Assembly: GCA_965248235.1 (NCBI GenBank)
Contig: CBDFIU010000004.1
Span: 992,001 to 1,056,000, forward strand
Direction: 5' to 3'
Origin: UBA6623 sp965248235
Lineage (GTDB): Bacteria; Acidobacteriota; Terriglobia; Bryobacterales; UBA6623
DNA length: 64,000 bases
The notes under the pieces are model-generated. The model saw only the letters and a program-made list of their open reading frames with translations, had not been told where the DNA came from and did no database searches. The number at the start of each line of letters is the position of its first letter. Positions within the stretch are counted from its first letter, which is position 1. Shown here in pieces: positions 1 to 8,669 of the stretch. A program made the translations under genes and the position numbers.

Positions 1-1
1 G

Positions 2-190
2 GTCGATTCGCTGGCCGAATTGTGTCGCCGTGAAGGCATCTCGCGCGCTGAAGCTATTCGTCGCGCGATCGCGTCGTATCTTGTCGACGAGGCACCGGCC
101 TCGGACGACGACGCCTTTGGAATGTGGCGGGATCGCAAGATCGACGGGGTGACTTACCAGAGAAAACTTCGTCGTGAGTGGTCGCGATGA
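2..190 (+). CDS. Ribbon-helix-helix antitoxin, 3' part only
   Basis: This frame is open from the left edge to a TGA at 188-190, so the start lies outside the window. It encodes about 62 residues. The N-terminal part visible (LAELCRREGISRAEAIRRAI) is the second half of a CopG/Arc-type ribbon-helix-helix DNA-binding fold, followed by an acidic stretch (EAPASDDDAFG) and a basic tail. That layout is usual for VapB-type antitoxins: a dimeric DNA-binding head and a C-terminal segment that covers the toxin active site. Its stop overlaps the ATG of the downstream PIN gene by four bases (ATGA), the usual translational coupling of antitoxin to toxin. The product should repress its own operon and neutralise the toxin. 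Confidence 0.7.
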   Translation, partial: VDSLAELCRREGISRAEAIRRAIASYLVDEAPASDDDAFGMWRDRKIDGVTYQRKLRREWSR

Positions 191-552
191 AGGTTGTCGT
201 CGACACGAATATTTTGATCGATTACCTCGAAGGGTTCGACCAAGCTCGGCTCGAACTCGGCCGACACGATGTGATCCTGCTGAGTCCGATTAGTTGGATG
301 GAAGTCTTGGTCGGTGCGAAGCCGGGAGCCGATGAGCGAAGGGCGCGCCGTTTTCTTCGGCGTTTTCCGTTAGTCCCTATCGACCAAGAGGTTAGTGAGA
401 TCGCGGTCGCCCTTCGGCGAGATGAAAAAATTGCCCTCCCGGACGCGATCATCTGGGCCGGTGCGAAAGTCAACGACGCTCTGTTGGTAACGCGAAATAC
501 GAAAGATTTTCCGGCCGACCGACATGACGTTCGCGTGCCTTACAGGCTTTGA
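187..552 (+). CDS. vapC: VapC-type PIN domain ribonuclease toxin
   Basis: A 121-residue PIN-domain protein. The first acidic residue is in VVVDTNILIDYL near the N terminus, a conserved Glu follows in WMEVLVGA (about residue 36), and the third and fourth acidic positions are in LPDAIIWA and TRNTKDF near the C terminus. These carboxylates bind the metal used to cut RNA. An earlier in-frame GTG at 178 exists, but the ATG at 187 overlaps the antitoxin stop as ATGA and gives the canonical PIN start, so it is preferred. With the upstream gene it forms a type II toxin-antitoxin module. The RNA target, usually a tRNA or rRNA in this family, cannot be read from sequence. Confidence 0.88.
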   Translation: MKVVVDTNILIDYLEGFDQARLELGRHDVILLSPISWMEVLVGAKPGADERRARRFLRRFPLVPIDQEVSEIAVALRRDEKIALPDAIIWAGAKVNDALLVTRNTKDFPADRHDVRVPYRL

Positions 553-730
553 GATTCAGCCGCTACCGATCTATGCCTCCTCAATGCCAAGGAACGATAC
601 CGGAGCAGAGAGACGCTCTCACTCGGGAAGGAGCGACCGACTTTGCTGCTCGATCGATTGCTCGGCGCGCGGCGGCGGGTCCACCACTGTTTCGAGGGCG
701 GAGAGACCTCATCGCATACCGCTTCCTCAG

Positions 731-1034
731 GAGCTGTGAAAAATTGGGGACCCTTCCGAAAATCCCCTTCGAGCGTACGGCGGGTTACGACATAGCCCAA
801 TCAGGCCGCACCTGTCGTGCAGCCGCGGAGCGGCGACGGGAAAGTAGCCCCGGGCTTCAGCCCGGGGTTTCACGCCAAAAAACGGCAAGCCCCGGACGGG
901 GCGTAGGAGCATTCGTCCGATGCGACTGGACCCAACCGAAACGTTCAGGTCGACGCCTCGCCCCCATTTTCATGGCGGTCGTATGAACGCCGCGCTTTCA
1001 TACGAATCGACTGTCCCCGATTTTTCACAGCCCC
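731..1034. repeat. REPIN-like inverted-repeat element, long copy
   Basis: The left end (GAGCTGTGAAAAATTGGGGA from 731) and the right end (ACTGTCCCCGATTTTTCACAGCCCC, ending at 1034) are inverted copies of one terminal motif. The same ends bound two shorter elements at 2819-2911 and 14680-14788. The interior here is different and longer. It includes a 7-bp stem hairpin (848-854 with 861-867) of the CCCCGGGCTTCAG type. The right end abuts the stop codon of the AsmA gene. Nothing between 553 and 1034 looks protein coding. Paired REP-like ends of this kind are known as substrates of RAYT (Y1) transposases. No such transposase is present in the window. Confidence 0.55.
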
Positions 1035-2741
1035 TCACGGTTGCGGCTCGGTTTCGGGTGGAGGTTCGGGATTCAAGAATGAATCGAAGAAGCGCTTGGC
1101 TTTATCTTTGACGATGCTCTTGATGTCGGGGTAGACCTTGGGCGAGTCGACCGTGCCGCGGACTTTCACGGGAATCGTAGCCTGTTGTTTTCCATCGGCG
1201 TCGGGACGCGCGCCGAGAGCGGCGGCGAGGCCTCCCTCGACGGTTGTTCGCAAGTCGAAACGGAGAACTTTCTCAAACGTGATGGTGCCTTGGCCTCGGA
1301 TCCGGGCGGCGGCGCTTTCGATAATCAACCCCTTGACGAAGAGCTGTTGGTCACGAATTTCCAAGTCGCTTTCGAGTCGCGTAAACTCGGTTTCTCCTTC
1401 TTCCGATTCCTCGCTGCCGAGTAGCTTGTTGGCGTGTTTTTCGAGCGTCGCGAGCATGTTGAATAGGCTGATGTTGCCGTCCTCAAGCGTGAGTCGGGCG
1501 GTTCCCTGAAGTGAGTTCCGTAGGGCATCGGCATCGCGGCCGGAAAACCGAAGCTCGAATTGCGGCATCGCCAAGGTTCCGGCAATCTTTTCGTGCGCCG
1601 TGGTCAAAGCACTGACCAACTCGTCGATTTCGACACCGCTGATCGACCCGCCGAGACGGCCTCGCACGCGGCCGTCGGCATAGGATATTTCAGCGGGCCC
1701 CTTCCATATCCCGCTACCGAGCGAAATCTCTCCACCGGGCACGGTGACCGTAAACGCGGGATTCGTAATGAGGTGTTTCGCGGAGAGATTCAAGGGGACC
1801 TCGCCGTTGAGGGGAAGCTGATTGTCCGCATCGTCTCCCACGGAGAAATCGGTAAACGCGATGCGGCCGTCTCCCGAAAAATCGCCCATCAAATCGCCTT
1901 CCATCTGAGTCGTAAAGGCCACGCGGCTGCCGGAAGGCGCTTCGCGCAACAGCTCCCCAAAATAGGCCTCACGCAAGCCGGCCGGAATTTCGGATGGTAC
2001 GAGGTCGAACGAGAGTTCGCCGGCCGCCGGTGCTCGAGTTGCACGGAAAGGTCCTCCCCGGCCCTCGAATTGAATACCCGATCGGCTGCCTCCGAATAAG
2101 GAAGCCTCCAAAGAAAGGCGGCATGTCGAGTCGGACGCGAAGTCGAACAGTTGCAGGTAAATATTTTCGATGCTGACAGGCTCTTCGCCCCAAGCCGGAT
2201 CGTGGTAGCGCACCTCGCCCGCATTGATGTAGAAGCCGTCGATCGCAAGCGAGCGCCCTTGGGTCGCTTCCGCCGAGGACTCTTCGGTGGGCGCCGCCTT
2301 GGCCGCTTGAGCCAATTGTTCGGCGAGCACTTGTAGGTTGGTTCTTCCACGCCCGTCTTTTTCCACGTGGATCACCGGCCGAGAGATTCGGATGCTCCGC
2401 ACTTCGACGCGTTCACCGAACAGGGACAAAAGCGACACCTGCGCCGCGACGGCGTCGGCTTCAAAAATATTCGGCGCCGTGAAACCTTCGGGGTTGCCGA
2501 TCGAGATATCGGCCAAGGAAATCGCCGGACGAAGCAACAACCATTGCCAAAGATCGAAGTCACCCGCGCCCAGCGAAACCGGTACCGGGATGTTCTCTTC
2601 AAGCTGAGCGCGAATCGTCTCCGACGCCGATCCGGAGACGGCGAATTGAATCACCAGCCCGCTCCCCAACATGAGGACCAAGTAGGCCCCCACGAATACC
2701 AGTACGGCTTTCGATAATTTGCCCACGCGCACAGGATACAA
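1035..2741 (-). CDS. AsmA family envelope protein
   Basis: A 568-residue protein with one N-terminal membrane anchor (about residues 10-32) and a large periplasmic part. The beginning (GAGDFDLWQWLLLRPAISLA then DISIGNPEGF) matches the AsmA N-terminal repeat. The C-terminal half carries the AsmA-type region (ISLFNMLATLEKHANKLLG, later LESDLEIRDQQLFVKGL and LRFDLRTTVEGG) shared with YhdP/TamB-like bridge proteins. These proteins are tied to outer-membrane lipid transport and assembly. The gene is a single transcription unit on the minus strand, and its stop is adjacent to a REPIN-like repeat that may act as a transcript end. The assignment to the superfamily is solid. The exact cargo is unknown. 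Confidence 0.82.
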   Translation of the reverse strand: MYPVRVGKLSKAVLVFVGAYLVLMLGSGLVIQFAVSGSASETIRAQLEENIPVPVSLGAGDFDLWQWLLLRPAISLADISIGNPEGFTAPNIFEADAVAAQVSLLSLFGERVEVRSIRISRPVIHVEKDGRGRTNLQVLAEQLAQAAKAAPTEESSAEATQGRSLAIDGFYINAGEVRYHDPAWGEEPVSIENIYLQLFDFASDSTCRLSLEASLFGGSRSGIQFEGRGGPFRATRAPAAGELSFDLVPSEIPAGLREAYFGELLREAPSGSRVAFTTQMEGDLMGDFSGDGRIAFTDFSVGDDADNQLPLNGEVPLNLSAKHLITNPAFTVTVPGGEISLGSGIWKGPAEISYADGRVRGRLGGSISGVEIDELVSALTTAHEKIAGTLAMPQFELRFSGRDADALRNSLQGTARLTLEDGNISLFNMLATLEKHANKLLGSEESEEGETEFTRLESDLEIRDQQLFVKGLIIESAAARIRGQGTITFEKVLRFDLRTTVEGGLAAALGARPDADGKQQATIPVKVRGTVDSPKVYPDIKSIVKDKAKRFFDSFLNPEPPPETEPQP

Positions 2742-2818
2742 GTTTGCACGCGCTCACGCACTGCTCGCTGTTACGACGGATTCGGGCGGAGGCGGGCCGC
2801 CTAGGTCTGCGGGAAAAT

Positions 2819-2911
2819 GAAAAATTGGGGACTGTACCGAGCGCCGACCGCATAACTTCCATTGAATCGATAATCACATCCGGCGCGAAGTGGACTGTCC
2901 CCCATTTTTTC
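2819..2911. repeat. REPIN-like palindromic repeat, short copy 1
   Basis: A 93-bp element whose ends (GAAAAATTGGGGACTGT on the left, GGACTGTCCCCCATTTTTTC on the right) are inverted repeats. The interior is nearly identical to that of 14680-14788, sharing CCGAGCGCCGACCG and ATCCGGCGCGAAGTGGACTG. It lies between two convergently placed units, upstream of AsmA and downstream of a small membrane protein gene. Confidence 0.65.
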
Positions 2912-2920
2912 CCGACGAGA

Positions 2921-3103
2921 TCAGCCGTGGCCCAGGTACATCACCCAGCCCAGGCCGAAGATTACGGCCACGAAATACCCGAAAACCTTCAGGCCGTAGT
3001 GCAATCGCTCAGGGTCGGAATTTCGGCCGACAACGCCCATGACGATCGAGGTGAAAAGAGCAAACAGCAACGCCGCTTCGAAGTGGGAGAGCGAAAGATA
3101 CAT
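2921..3103 (-). CDS. Small two-helix membrane protein
   Basis: A 60-residue protein with two predicted hydrophobic helices (ALLFALFTSIVMGVVG and VFGYFVAVIFGLGWVMYL) joined by a charged loop (RNSDPERLHYGLK). Its start overlaps the stop of the upstream 138-residue membrane protein by one base (TGATG at 3101-3105), so the two are translationally coupled and probably act together. I do not recognise a characterised family. The coupling and the clean two-helix pattern are the reasons to accept so short a frame. Confidence 0.6.
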   Translation of the reverse strand: MYLSLSHFEAALLFALFTSIVMGVVGRNSDPERLHYGLKVFGYFVAVIFGLGWVMYLGHG

Positions 3104-3519
3104 CAGGATTTCTCTCCAACGGAAATTTCAAAAGCGTCCACGATGGCCAGGATGTTCAGCAATCCGGCACAGACGAGAAACTTCGTGCCGTAATCGGCCG
3201 CGGCGGTGGCGAGCTGCTCTTGGTGATATCCCAGCCACTTCGCGAGAAAGTAAAGCGCGCCGGTCGCGATGTCGCCAATGTAGCCCCCGCAGTTGACGAC
3301 CGTGGTGAATAGGTCGCCGACTTCCGGCTCGAACATGCGTCCCCGCATCAGCAGACCGAAAATGAACATTCCCGCAACGGCGAAAAGCAGCAGCGCACCG
3401 CGATTCCAGCGTTTGAGGTAGAAATGCCCGCCGCCGGGCACGAGCCAAGCGAGTAAAAGCGGCGCCGCCCAAAGTTGCGGCGGCGGAATTGAGGACAACA
3501 TGTCTTTTTTGTCAGCCAT
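3103..3519 (-). CDS. DUF6677-like membrane protein
   Basis: A 138-residue integral membrane protein. The N-terminal segment (LLLAWLVPGGGHFYLKRWNR) resembles the pattern of small Acidobacteria and Myxococcota membrane proteins annotated as DUF6677: a hydrophobic helix, a GxGHFYL motif, then a basic turn. A second helix follows (ALLLFAVAGMFIFGLLM), then a less hydrophobic middle part and a C-terminal helix (TKFLVCAGLLNILAIVDAF). No catalytic residues are evident. It is coupled by one base to the small membrane protein gene downstream. The family name is from memory of the motif and is less certain than the membrane assignment. Confidence 0.65.
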   Translation of the reverse strand: MADKKDMLSSIPPPQLWAAPLLLAWLVPGGGHFYLKRWNRGALLLFAVAGMFIFGLLMRGRMFEPEVGDLFTTVVNCGGYIGDIATGALYFLAKWLGYHQEQLATAAADYGTKFLVCAGLLNILAIVDAFEISVGEKS

Positions 3520-3738
3520 CTTGGAGGGGACGAGCTAACCCTCGCCTGAATCTACTTTGAACTTATCACACCATGCCGGCGGCGGTCTCGCGAGGGAAAC
3601 ACGGGCCCGGCCTGAGCCTATGGTTGGCGTGCCGCGGCCACGGACTGAAACCCATCCCGGATCAATCGTGCCGTTGGCGGCCGCCCGCCCGATCCCCGAC
3701 GGCCGTAGTGATACACTGGGCGTGATTTTCGGGCCCAC

Positions 3739-4998
3739 ATGAAATTCGCCTACCCATCGACTACGCCCGCGCGTCTCACGCGCCGACAAATGCTCAGTGG
3801 CGTTTCGGCCGCCGCTGCCGCATCTTGGGTCGGCTCTCGACCCTCGGCCGCAACCGCGCAAGACGCCGCGACGCCTCTAAAAATCACCTCGGTTCACGCC
3901 TACCCGGTGCGGCTTTGGACAAAGACCGAGCAAGGCAAACGTCCCGACTTCTCCTCCGACCGGGACCCTCGGCGACGGCGTTACTACGGCCCCTTCGCGC
4001 AACTCGTCGGCGCCGTCATGGTCGTCGTCTGCACCGATCAAGGCATCACCGGCTACGGTCTTGGCGGTGGAGGTCGCGTGGCGGCGGCAATCATCGACGG
4101 CCATCTACGGCATCTGCTGCTCGGGACGAATCCGCTCAATGTCGAATTGCTTTGGGATCAGATGTACACCTCGGGGCAGTTCTACGGCCGACGAGGCGTC
4201 TTTGTGATGGCGCTCAGCGGCATTGACAATGCACTCTGGGACATTGCCGGGAAACATGCCGGAAAACCCGTTCACAGCCTGATCGGCGGCCTCACCAAGG
4301 ACAAGGTCCCGGCCTATTTCACCAGCGCCGATCCGGAAGTCGGACTGCGTCTCGGGTTCCACCATTTCAAGATGCCGGTTCGCGAAGGCGTCGATCAGGG
4401 AGCGGCCGGCATGAAACGCACCGTCGAGACGCTCACTCGCGCCCGTCGGGCCATCGGCCCCGAGAGTTCCTTGATGATCGATTGCCTGGGCCGTTGGGAT
4501 AACGTCGACTACGCGGTCCTAATGGCTCGCCGCCTCGAAGAAGTTCGTCTTCGCTGGATCGAGGAGCCGCTATTGCCCGACGACGTGATGGGCTACGCCC
4601 GGCTTGTCCGCGAAGTAGACAGCACGCGTATTGCTTCGGGCGAACACGAGTACACGCGATTCGGTTTCGCGGAGTTGCTGCGCCACAAAGCTGTCGAGAT
4701 CTTGCAGCCCGACATTACATGGTCGGGTGGTTTGACGTCGCTGCGAAGAATCGCGGCGATGGCCGCCGAACACTCCTTGCCGATCATTCCGCACCGCGGC
4801 GGCAGCCTTTACGGGTTGAGTCTGGTCTTTTCCACCCCCCATTGTCCGCTGGCAGAAAGTTTCGGCACCGGCGATAACGGGACCGAGCTGATGGACGCGA
4901 TGAGCGGCCGGTTTCGCGACGGGTATTACTATCCTTCCGACAAACCCGGCTTCGGAACGTCGGTAACCAAGGAGATGGTCAAGAAGCACGCTCTCTGA
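3739..4998 (+). CDS. Tat-exported L-rhamnonate dehydratase-like enolase-superfamily enzyme
   Basis: A 419-residue enolase-superfamily protein preceded by a twin-arginine-type leader (LTRRQMLSGVSAAAAASWVG, cleavage near residue 40). The barrel shows the expected metal and acid/base positions: FHHFKMPVREG, MIDCLGRWD, RWIEEPLLPDD, ASGEHEYTRFG, LQPDITWSGGLT and IIPHRGG. The ASGEHE and QPDI-W-GG-T signatures are those of the L-rhamnonate dehydratase group, which removes water from sugar acids to give 2-keto-3-deoxy products. Export of such an enzyme is unusual outside Acidobacteriota and Planctomycetota, where leader-bearing enolases are common. Its substrate may be another sugar acid. It ends 11 bases before the convergent peptidase gene. 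Confidence 0.8.
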   Translation: MKFAYPSTTPARLTRRQMLSGVSAAAAASWVGSRPSAATAQDAATPLKITSVHAYPVRLWTKTEQGKRPDFSSDRDPRRRRYYGPFAQLVGAVMVVVCTDQGITGYGLGGGGRVAAAIIDGHLRHLLLGTNPLNVELLWDQMYTSGQFYGRRGVFVMALSGIDNALWDIAGKHAGKPVHSLIGGLTKDKVPAYFTSADPEVGLRLGFHHFKMPVREGVDQGAAGMKRTVETLTRARRAIGPESSLMIDCLGRWDNVDYAVLMARRLEEVRLRWIEEPLLPDDVMGYARLVREVDSTRIASGEHEYTRFGFAELLRHKAVEILQPDITWSGGLTSLRRIAAMAAEHSLPIIPHRGGSLYGLSLVFSTPHCPLAESFGTGDNGTELMDAMSGRFRDGYYYPSDKPGFGTSVTKEMVKKHAL

Positions 4999-5009
4999 CC
5001 ATCGGGGCC

Positions 5010-6644
5010 TCAGAGACCCTGTTCGAAGACCACGTCCACGGGGATGCCCGCAGTTTCGAGGCGATCGAGATCGGCTTCGAGACCGGGACCGATACTTCCC
5101 ATTTCGTCGACGAAGGTTTTTGCGCCGTCGTAGTCGCCGTCGCCTTGGAGCATGAGGATCTTGCGCGACAACGCGCCGACAGCCTCTTCCATTTTTTCGA
5201 ATTGCACGCGATAGGCGCCGCTTTCTTCGTCGCGTGAAAAGGCCTCGGCTTTCTGGAAAAAATGGAACCGCAGCAAATTCGCCACCCCATGCGCGCTGGC
5301 GGCCCCGAACCGGATCGACCTAAAAATGCCGGCAAGGAAGGTAACGTAGTTATCCATCAAGTCGGCTTCGCCCAACTCGCCTTTGGCGTGCAGCTTCGTC
5401 ACCATGTAGAGCCCGAGAATGTCGGCCTTGCCTTCCTCGAGGGAGGAGGCATGTTCCTTCATCGCCTCGCGAACCGTCCCCTGACCCTTGAGAGTCGTCT
5501 TGATGCCGAGCCCGTGGGCAACTTCATGGAACATCGTGTTAGCGAAAAAAGCGTCGAAGGAAACATGTTTACGCTGATCTTCGGCGATCAGAACATCCGC
5601 GATCGGCACGAGAATCTTGTCGAACTTCGCGCGCATGGCGTTCTTGAGTTGCAACCGCCGAGCGCCCATCTTCAACTGAACTTCTTCGTCGTTGGGAAGG
5701 TTGATGGCGATGGTTTTCGACCCGGCGTTGCAATCCCCGGCGTAATAGATCACGTCGTAGGCGTTGAGGTCGGAATCGGTGCCCGGGGTTTCCTGCTTGT
5801 AGGCTTCGGGGACGGGCAGGCCCCGTTGTAGCTCGGGCAGGAATTGCGTGTACTTGTCGAGCCGGTCGCTCCATTGCTTGTCTTTGATCAGCACATACGC
5901 TTCGAAGGCGGCCTTGTAACCGAAAAGGCGGTCTTCGTAGGTCTCGATGGGGCCGATCACGACGTCGATCACGTTGTCTTTCATTTCCATCCAGGCGAAA
6001 TCGCTGGACTGGTAGTCGTCGCTTACAAGGGCGTTGGCTCGTAGATCGAGATAGCGCTTGAGGCCGGGGTCTTCGGCCAGTTCCGCTGCTTGGCGAAGTT
6101 TGTCGGCGGCGGATTGCAGTTCCTCGCTAAAAGCCTCGCGATAGGGCACGGCGACTAGGCTGCCCGCGTCATCTCGGCGCACCAGCGTATAGAGGTCGCG
6201 GAGGGCCTTGCCGGCGTCAGGCGAGGAGGCAACGGCCGCATCGAACTCCTCTTTCGTGATGTCGGCGGGATAGAATCCGGCGCCGAGCGGTTTCGGACCG
6301 ACGCCGTCGACGAAAGGTTCATTGCCGGCCAGCCGGTCCCATGGGCCGTAATTGATCTCAATGTAGCGGCGGATGGCGGGGTCGTCGATGCCCGACAGCA
6401 ACTCGCTCTTGTCGCTGTAGGCTTGCTGTTGAAACAGGCCGTCCATGATGTGGGCGGCTTCGATCAACAGGGGCAGCATTTGACGTTGCTTCTCGGTCAA
6501 AGCGTCGAGGTCGGCTTCCAGCCGAAAGGTGGTGTAGTTGTCGAGGCTGTCTTGAATGTCCATGGATTTCGGGGACGGGTCGGAGCCGCCGCATGCGGCG
6601 AGTGAAACGGCGACGATTGCGAGCGGCGGGAGAGTTGTTTTCAT
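5010..6644 (-). CDS. Dipeptidyl peptidase III-like (M49) zinc lipoprotein
   Basis: A protein of about 544 residues with a lipoprotein leader (AVSLAACGG, Cys near residue 20). The zinc site is FHEVAHGLG, a five-residue HExxH, with the third ligand in EEGKADILGLY about 45 residues later. The EExxAD motif and the surrounding fold are typical of the M49 family, although classical DPP III has a six-residue HExxGH. The bacterial group with HExxH is often found next to or fused with Nudix domains. No Nudix box is seen here. It probably trims dipeptides or binds them in the periplasm. The ATG at 6644 is preferred over 6653 because it directly precedes the basic leader. Confidence 0.72.
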   Translation of the reverse strand: MKTTLPPLAIVAVSLAACGGSDPSPKSMDIQDSLDNYTTFRLEADLDALTEKQRQMLPLLIEAAHIMDGLFQQQAYSDKSELLSGIDDPAIRRYIEINYGPWDRLAGNEPFVDGVGPKPLGAGFYPADITKEEFDAAVASSPDAGKALRDLYTLVRRDDAGSLVAVPYREAFSEELQSAADKLRQAAELAEDPGLKRYLDLRANALVSDDYQSSDFAWMEMKDNVIDVVIGPIETYEDRLFGYKAAFEAYVLIKDKQWSDRLDKYTQFLPELQRGLPVPEAYKQETPGTDSDLNAYDVIYYAGDCNAGSKTIAINLPNDEEVQLKMGARRLQLKNAMRAKFDKILVPIADVLIAEDQRKHVSFDAFFANTMFHEVAHGLGIKTTLKGQGTVREAMKEHASSLEEGKADILGLYMVTKLHAKGELGEADLMDNYVTFLAGIFRSIRFGAASAHGVANLLRFHFFQKAEAFSRDEESGAYRVQFEKMEEAVGALSRKILMLQGDGDYDGAKTFVDEMGSIGPGLEADLDRLETAGIPVDVVFEQGL

Positions 6645-6821
6645 GAGGCCCAATTCTGAAATCAGGTTAGCAAGTCGACTCGGGATCTAGAAATCCATTG
6701 CCTGCTCGAGCAGCCGGCGCTGCTGGGTCGGCTTTGGGCGTTTGGCGGACAAGACATTTCGCCATGGCTCGCTTGGAGCCGCGTGATAGGATCGGGTGTC
6801 CAATCGAAAGGAGATCCGCCC

Positions 6822-7022
6822 ATGCCGATTATCGACATTACGATTGTGGAAGGACGCAGTTACGAGAAGAAAGAGGCGCTGATGCGCGAAGTCACCGATG
6901 CGGCGGTGCGAACGTTGGAAGCGCCTCCGGAAAGCGTACGGGTGATCGTGCGGGAAATTCCCAAGAGCCACTTTTCGGTGGCCGGAGTTCCGAAAGCGCG
7001 CCCCGGAGGCGACGTGGCGTGA
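6822..7022 (+). CDS. 4-oxalocrotonate tautomerase family protein
   Basis: A 66-residue member of the 4-OT tautomerase superfamily. After removal of the initiator Met, the N terminus is Pro (PIIDITIVEGRSYEKKE), which is the general base of these enzymes. The middle part (APPESVRVIVREIPKSHF) matches the family beta strand. A good ribosome binding site (AAAGGAG, about 6807-6813) precedes the ATG at 6822, which rules out the longer frame from 6783. The gene stands alone, so its substrate cannot be inferred. Confidence 0.82.
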   Translation: MPIIDITIVEGRSYEKKEALMREVTDAAVRTLEAPPESVRVIVREIPKSHFSVAGVPKARPGGDVA

Positions 7023-7135
7023 GCGTCCACGCTTGCCGCGAACCGATTCGTCGGTTCGTGTCTCCAAATTCCGGACGCCTCGCGAGGCGGCAAGGCCGGG
7101 CCTCACGCCACGTCGGGGGCTTCGGCGGCTTCTTC

Positions 7136-7711
7136 TTATCGCGGATCGGGCAGGGCTTTCTTCTTGGGCAGGTCACGCGTGGCCAGCTTCATCACCGGCA
7201 GGCCCATTTGGCCGCCCAATTCCGAGAGGGCTTCTAAGTCGACCGGACCGACAATGTTGATGACCGTCAACTCCCGAGGCCCCTCGGAAACGACGGTGAC
7301 GCCGGCTATTTTTTCGTTTTCCACGTAAGAGTAGATCGCCACGGTTTCGGTCTTTCGCCGGTCGCGGACATCGATCATCGGCACCCATCCGTCGTCCTTG
7401 AGCTGCTTGCGGATCGGGTCGGAGTCTTCGCGCGAATACGCCGTCTTACGGGCGAACCAGAAACGCCGCACATAGACGCCCTTGAGGCCTTTCACGAATT
7501 CCTTCACCGAACGGCTTACGCCCTTGCGCAAGATCAGCAGTTTCTGTCCCACGTGGAGCGAACGCCCCTCGAGGTTGACCTCGACTACCTCGTCGGCTCG
7601 TCGCTCGAGTTCAGGCAAGTCGATGCTGAGCTGCGCTTGCTCGTCGGCCGCTTGGCCCCATCCCGGCGCCACGAGCAGGAACACGCTGACCAGCCATCCT
7701 GCAGTCTTCAT
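7136..7711 (-). CDS. DUF4252 secreted protein
   Basis: A 191-residue exported protein with a signal peptide (WLVSVFLLVAPGWGQA, cleavage near residue 22). The mature part has the DUF4252 pattern: VEVNLEGRSLHVGQKLLIL, then an alternation of strands and helices ending in ELTVINIVGPVDLEALSELG. It is the third gene of an operon with an ECF sigma factor and its membrane anti-sigma factor, and its ATG overlaps the anti-sigma stop by four bases. DUF4252 proteins are frequently encoded beside ECF sigma/anti-sigma pairs, so it is probably an output or sensor of that circuit. Confidence 0.78.
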   Translation of the reverse strand: MKTAGWLVSVFLLVAPGWGQAADEQAQLSIDLPELERRADEVVEVNLEGRSLHVGQKLLILRKGVSRSVKEFVKGLKGVYVRRFWFARKTAYSREDSDPIRKQLKDDGWVPMIDVRDRRKTETVAIYSYVENEKIAGVTVVSEGPRELTVINIVGPVDLEALSELGGQMGLPVMKLATRDLPKKKALPDPR

Positions 7712-8109
7712 CGTTCATCCTCCCGGGGTGCATTCTCCTGAGGGAGACGCAACACGGCGTCCCGCGCTTTGTTGATTTTCTCGCCCGCCAACTGCAAGGA
7801 AAGCAAGAGCTGCGTTTCGGCCTCGATCTCGGATGACGACGTGCCGAAAACCCCTTCTCGGGCAACGAAAACCGCGGCCGCGAGCGATGCCGCCAAAGCA
7901 CCGGCCAAGACCCAGCGGGGTTTCGGTAACGCTCTGACCGCCGGCGGAGCCGGATGATCACTCATCGCATCCCGCTCGATGCGCGCCATCACGCGGGCGG
8001 TGAAATCGGCGGGCGGCGTTTTCCGAGCAAGTCGGGACCGAAGCTCTTGAGCAATCGAGCCATCGGCGGACGACAGTTCGGTTAGAGGCTCATCGTTGCG
8101 TCGATCCAT
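7708..8109 (-). CDS. Membrane anti-sigma factor
   Basis: A 133-residue protein. The N-terminal cytoplasmic part (about residues 1-70) is charged and contains PPADFTARVMARIERD, a helix common in small ECF anti-sigma factors. A single membrane helix follows (RWVLAGALAASLAAAVFVA) and then a short periplasmic helix. No zinc-binding HxxxCxxC motif is present, so it belongs to the non-ZAS type. It overlaps the sigma gene by 20 bases upstream and the DUF4252 gene by four bases downstream. Position and topology are the basis for the call. Confidence 0.7.
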   Translation of the reverse strand: MDRRNDEPLTELSSADGSIAQELRSRLARKTPPADFTARVMARIERDAMSDHPAPPAVRALPKPRWVLAGALAASLAAAVFVAREGVFGTSSSEIEAETQLLLSLQLAGEKINKARDAVLRLPQENAPREDER

Positions 8110-8668
8110 AAGACACCTCCCATTCCAAGCCCTGTGATTTTTCGCGCAGGCGGGCCAACCCCCGCCGCAGCGTGGTCTTCACCGTATTCACCGGGATATC
8201 GAGAGTTTCCGAAATCTCGGTCAGCTTCAAGTCCTCCTGAAAACGCAGGATGATCACCAATCGCATTTTGTCGGGCAATGCCGCGACCTTGGTCCACAAT
8301 GATTCCGCCAACAGCGGGTCGCGCGGGGCGGCCTCAACCCTCGGCTCATCCACCTCTTCCAACGGTTGGTAGCGACGATGCTTCAACCGCCGGCTGTAAT
8401 CGATACATTTGCGCGTCGTCGTTTGCCGCAGCCAAAACGATAGATGGATATCGGAGACGATTCGATGCAAGTTCTTATGCAACTCCAAATAGACGTCCTG
8501 CGCTATATCCTCGGCGAGCCCGCGGCTCTGAAAGAAATGAAACACGAGACTAAAGACCATCGCCTTATGACGGTCGATGATCCCCCCAAACGCCTCCGGG
8601 TCACGAAGCGCCGCGTCCACCAAATCTCGGGGCGCGTTTTCCATCGGCTCTTGCTTTTTGTTACGCAT
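8090..8668 (-). CDS. ECF RNA polymerase sigma factor
   Basis: A 192-residue ECF sigma factor. Region 2 is seen in FFQSRGLAEDIAQDVYLELH and in SFWLRQTTTRKCIDYSRRLK, and region 4 in LPDKMRLVIILRFQEDLKLT followed by EISETLDIPVNTVKTTLRRG. The start at 8668 (MRNKKQEPMEN) sits one base after the stop of the hydrolase gene upstream (TAACATG) and is chosen over a longer frame that would overlap it. It heads the sigma/anti-sigma/DUF4252 operon and presumably transcribes it. Confidence 0.88.
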   Translation of the reverse strand: MRNKKQEPMENAPRDLVDAALRDPEAFGGIIDRHKAMVFSLVFHFFQSRGLAEDIAQDVYLELHKNLHRIVSDIHLSFWLRQTTTRKCIDYSRRLKHRRYQPLEEVDEPRVEAAPRDPLLAESLWTKVAALPDKMRLVIILRFQEDLKLTEISETLDIPVNTVKTTLRRGLARLREKSQGLEWEVSYGSTQR

Positions 8669-8669
8669 G

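Noticed and set aside
848..867. CCCCGGG…CCCGGGG hairpin as an intrinsic terminator
   Set aside because: No T-run follows, and it is part of an intergenic repeat of a widespread type.
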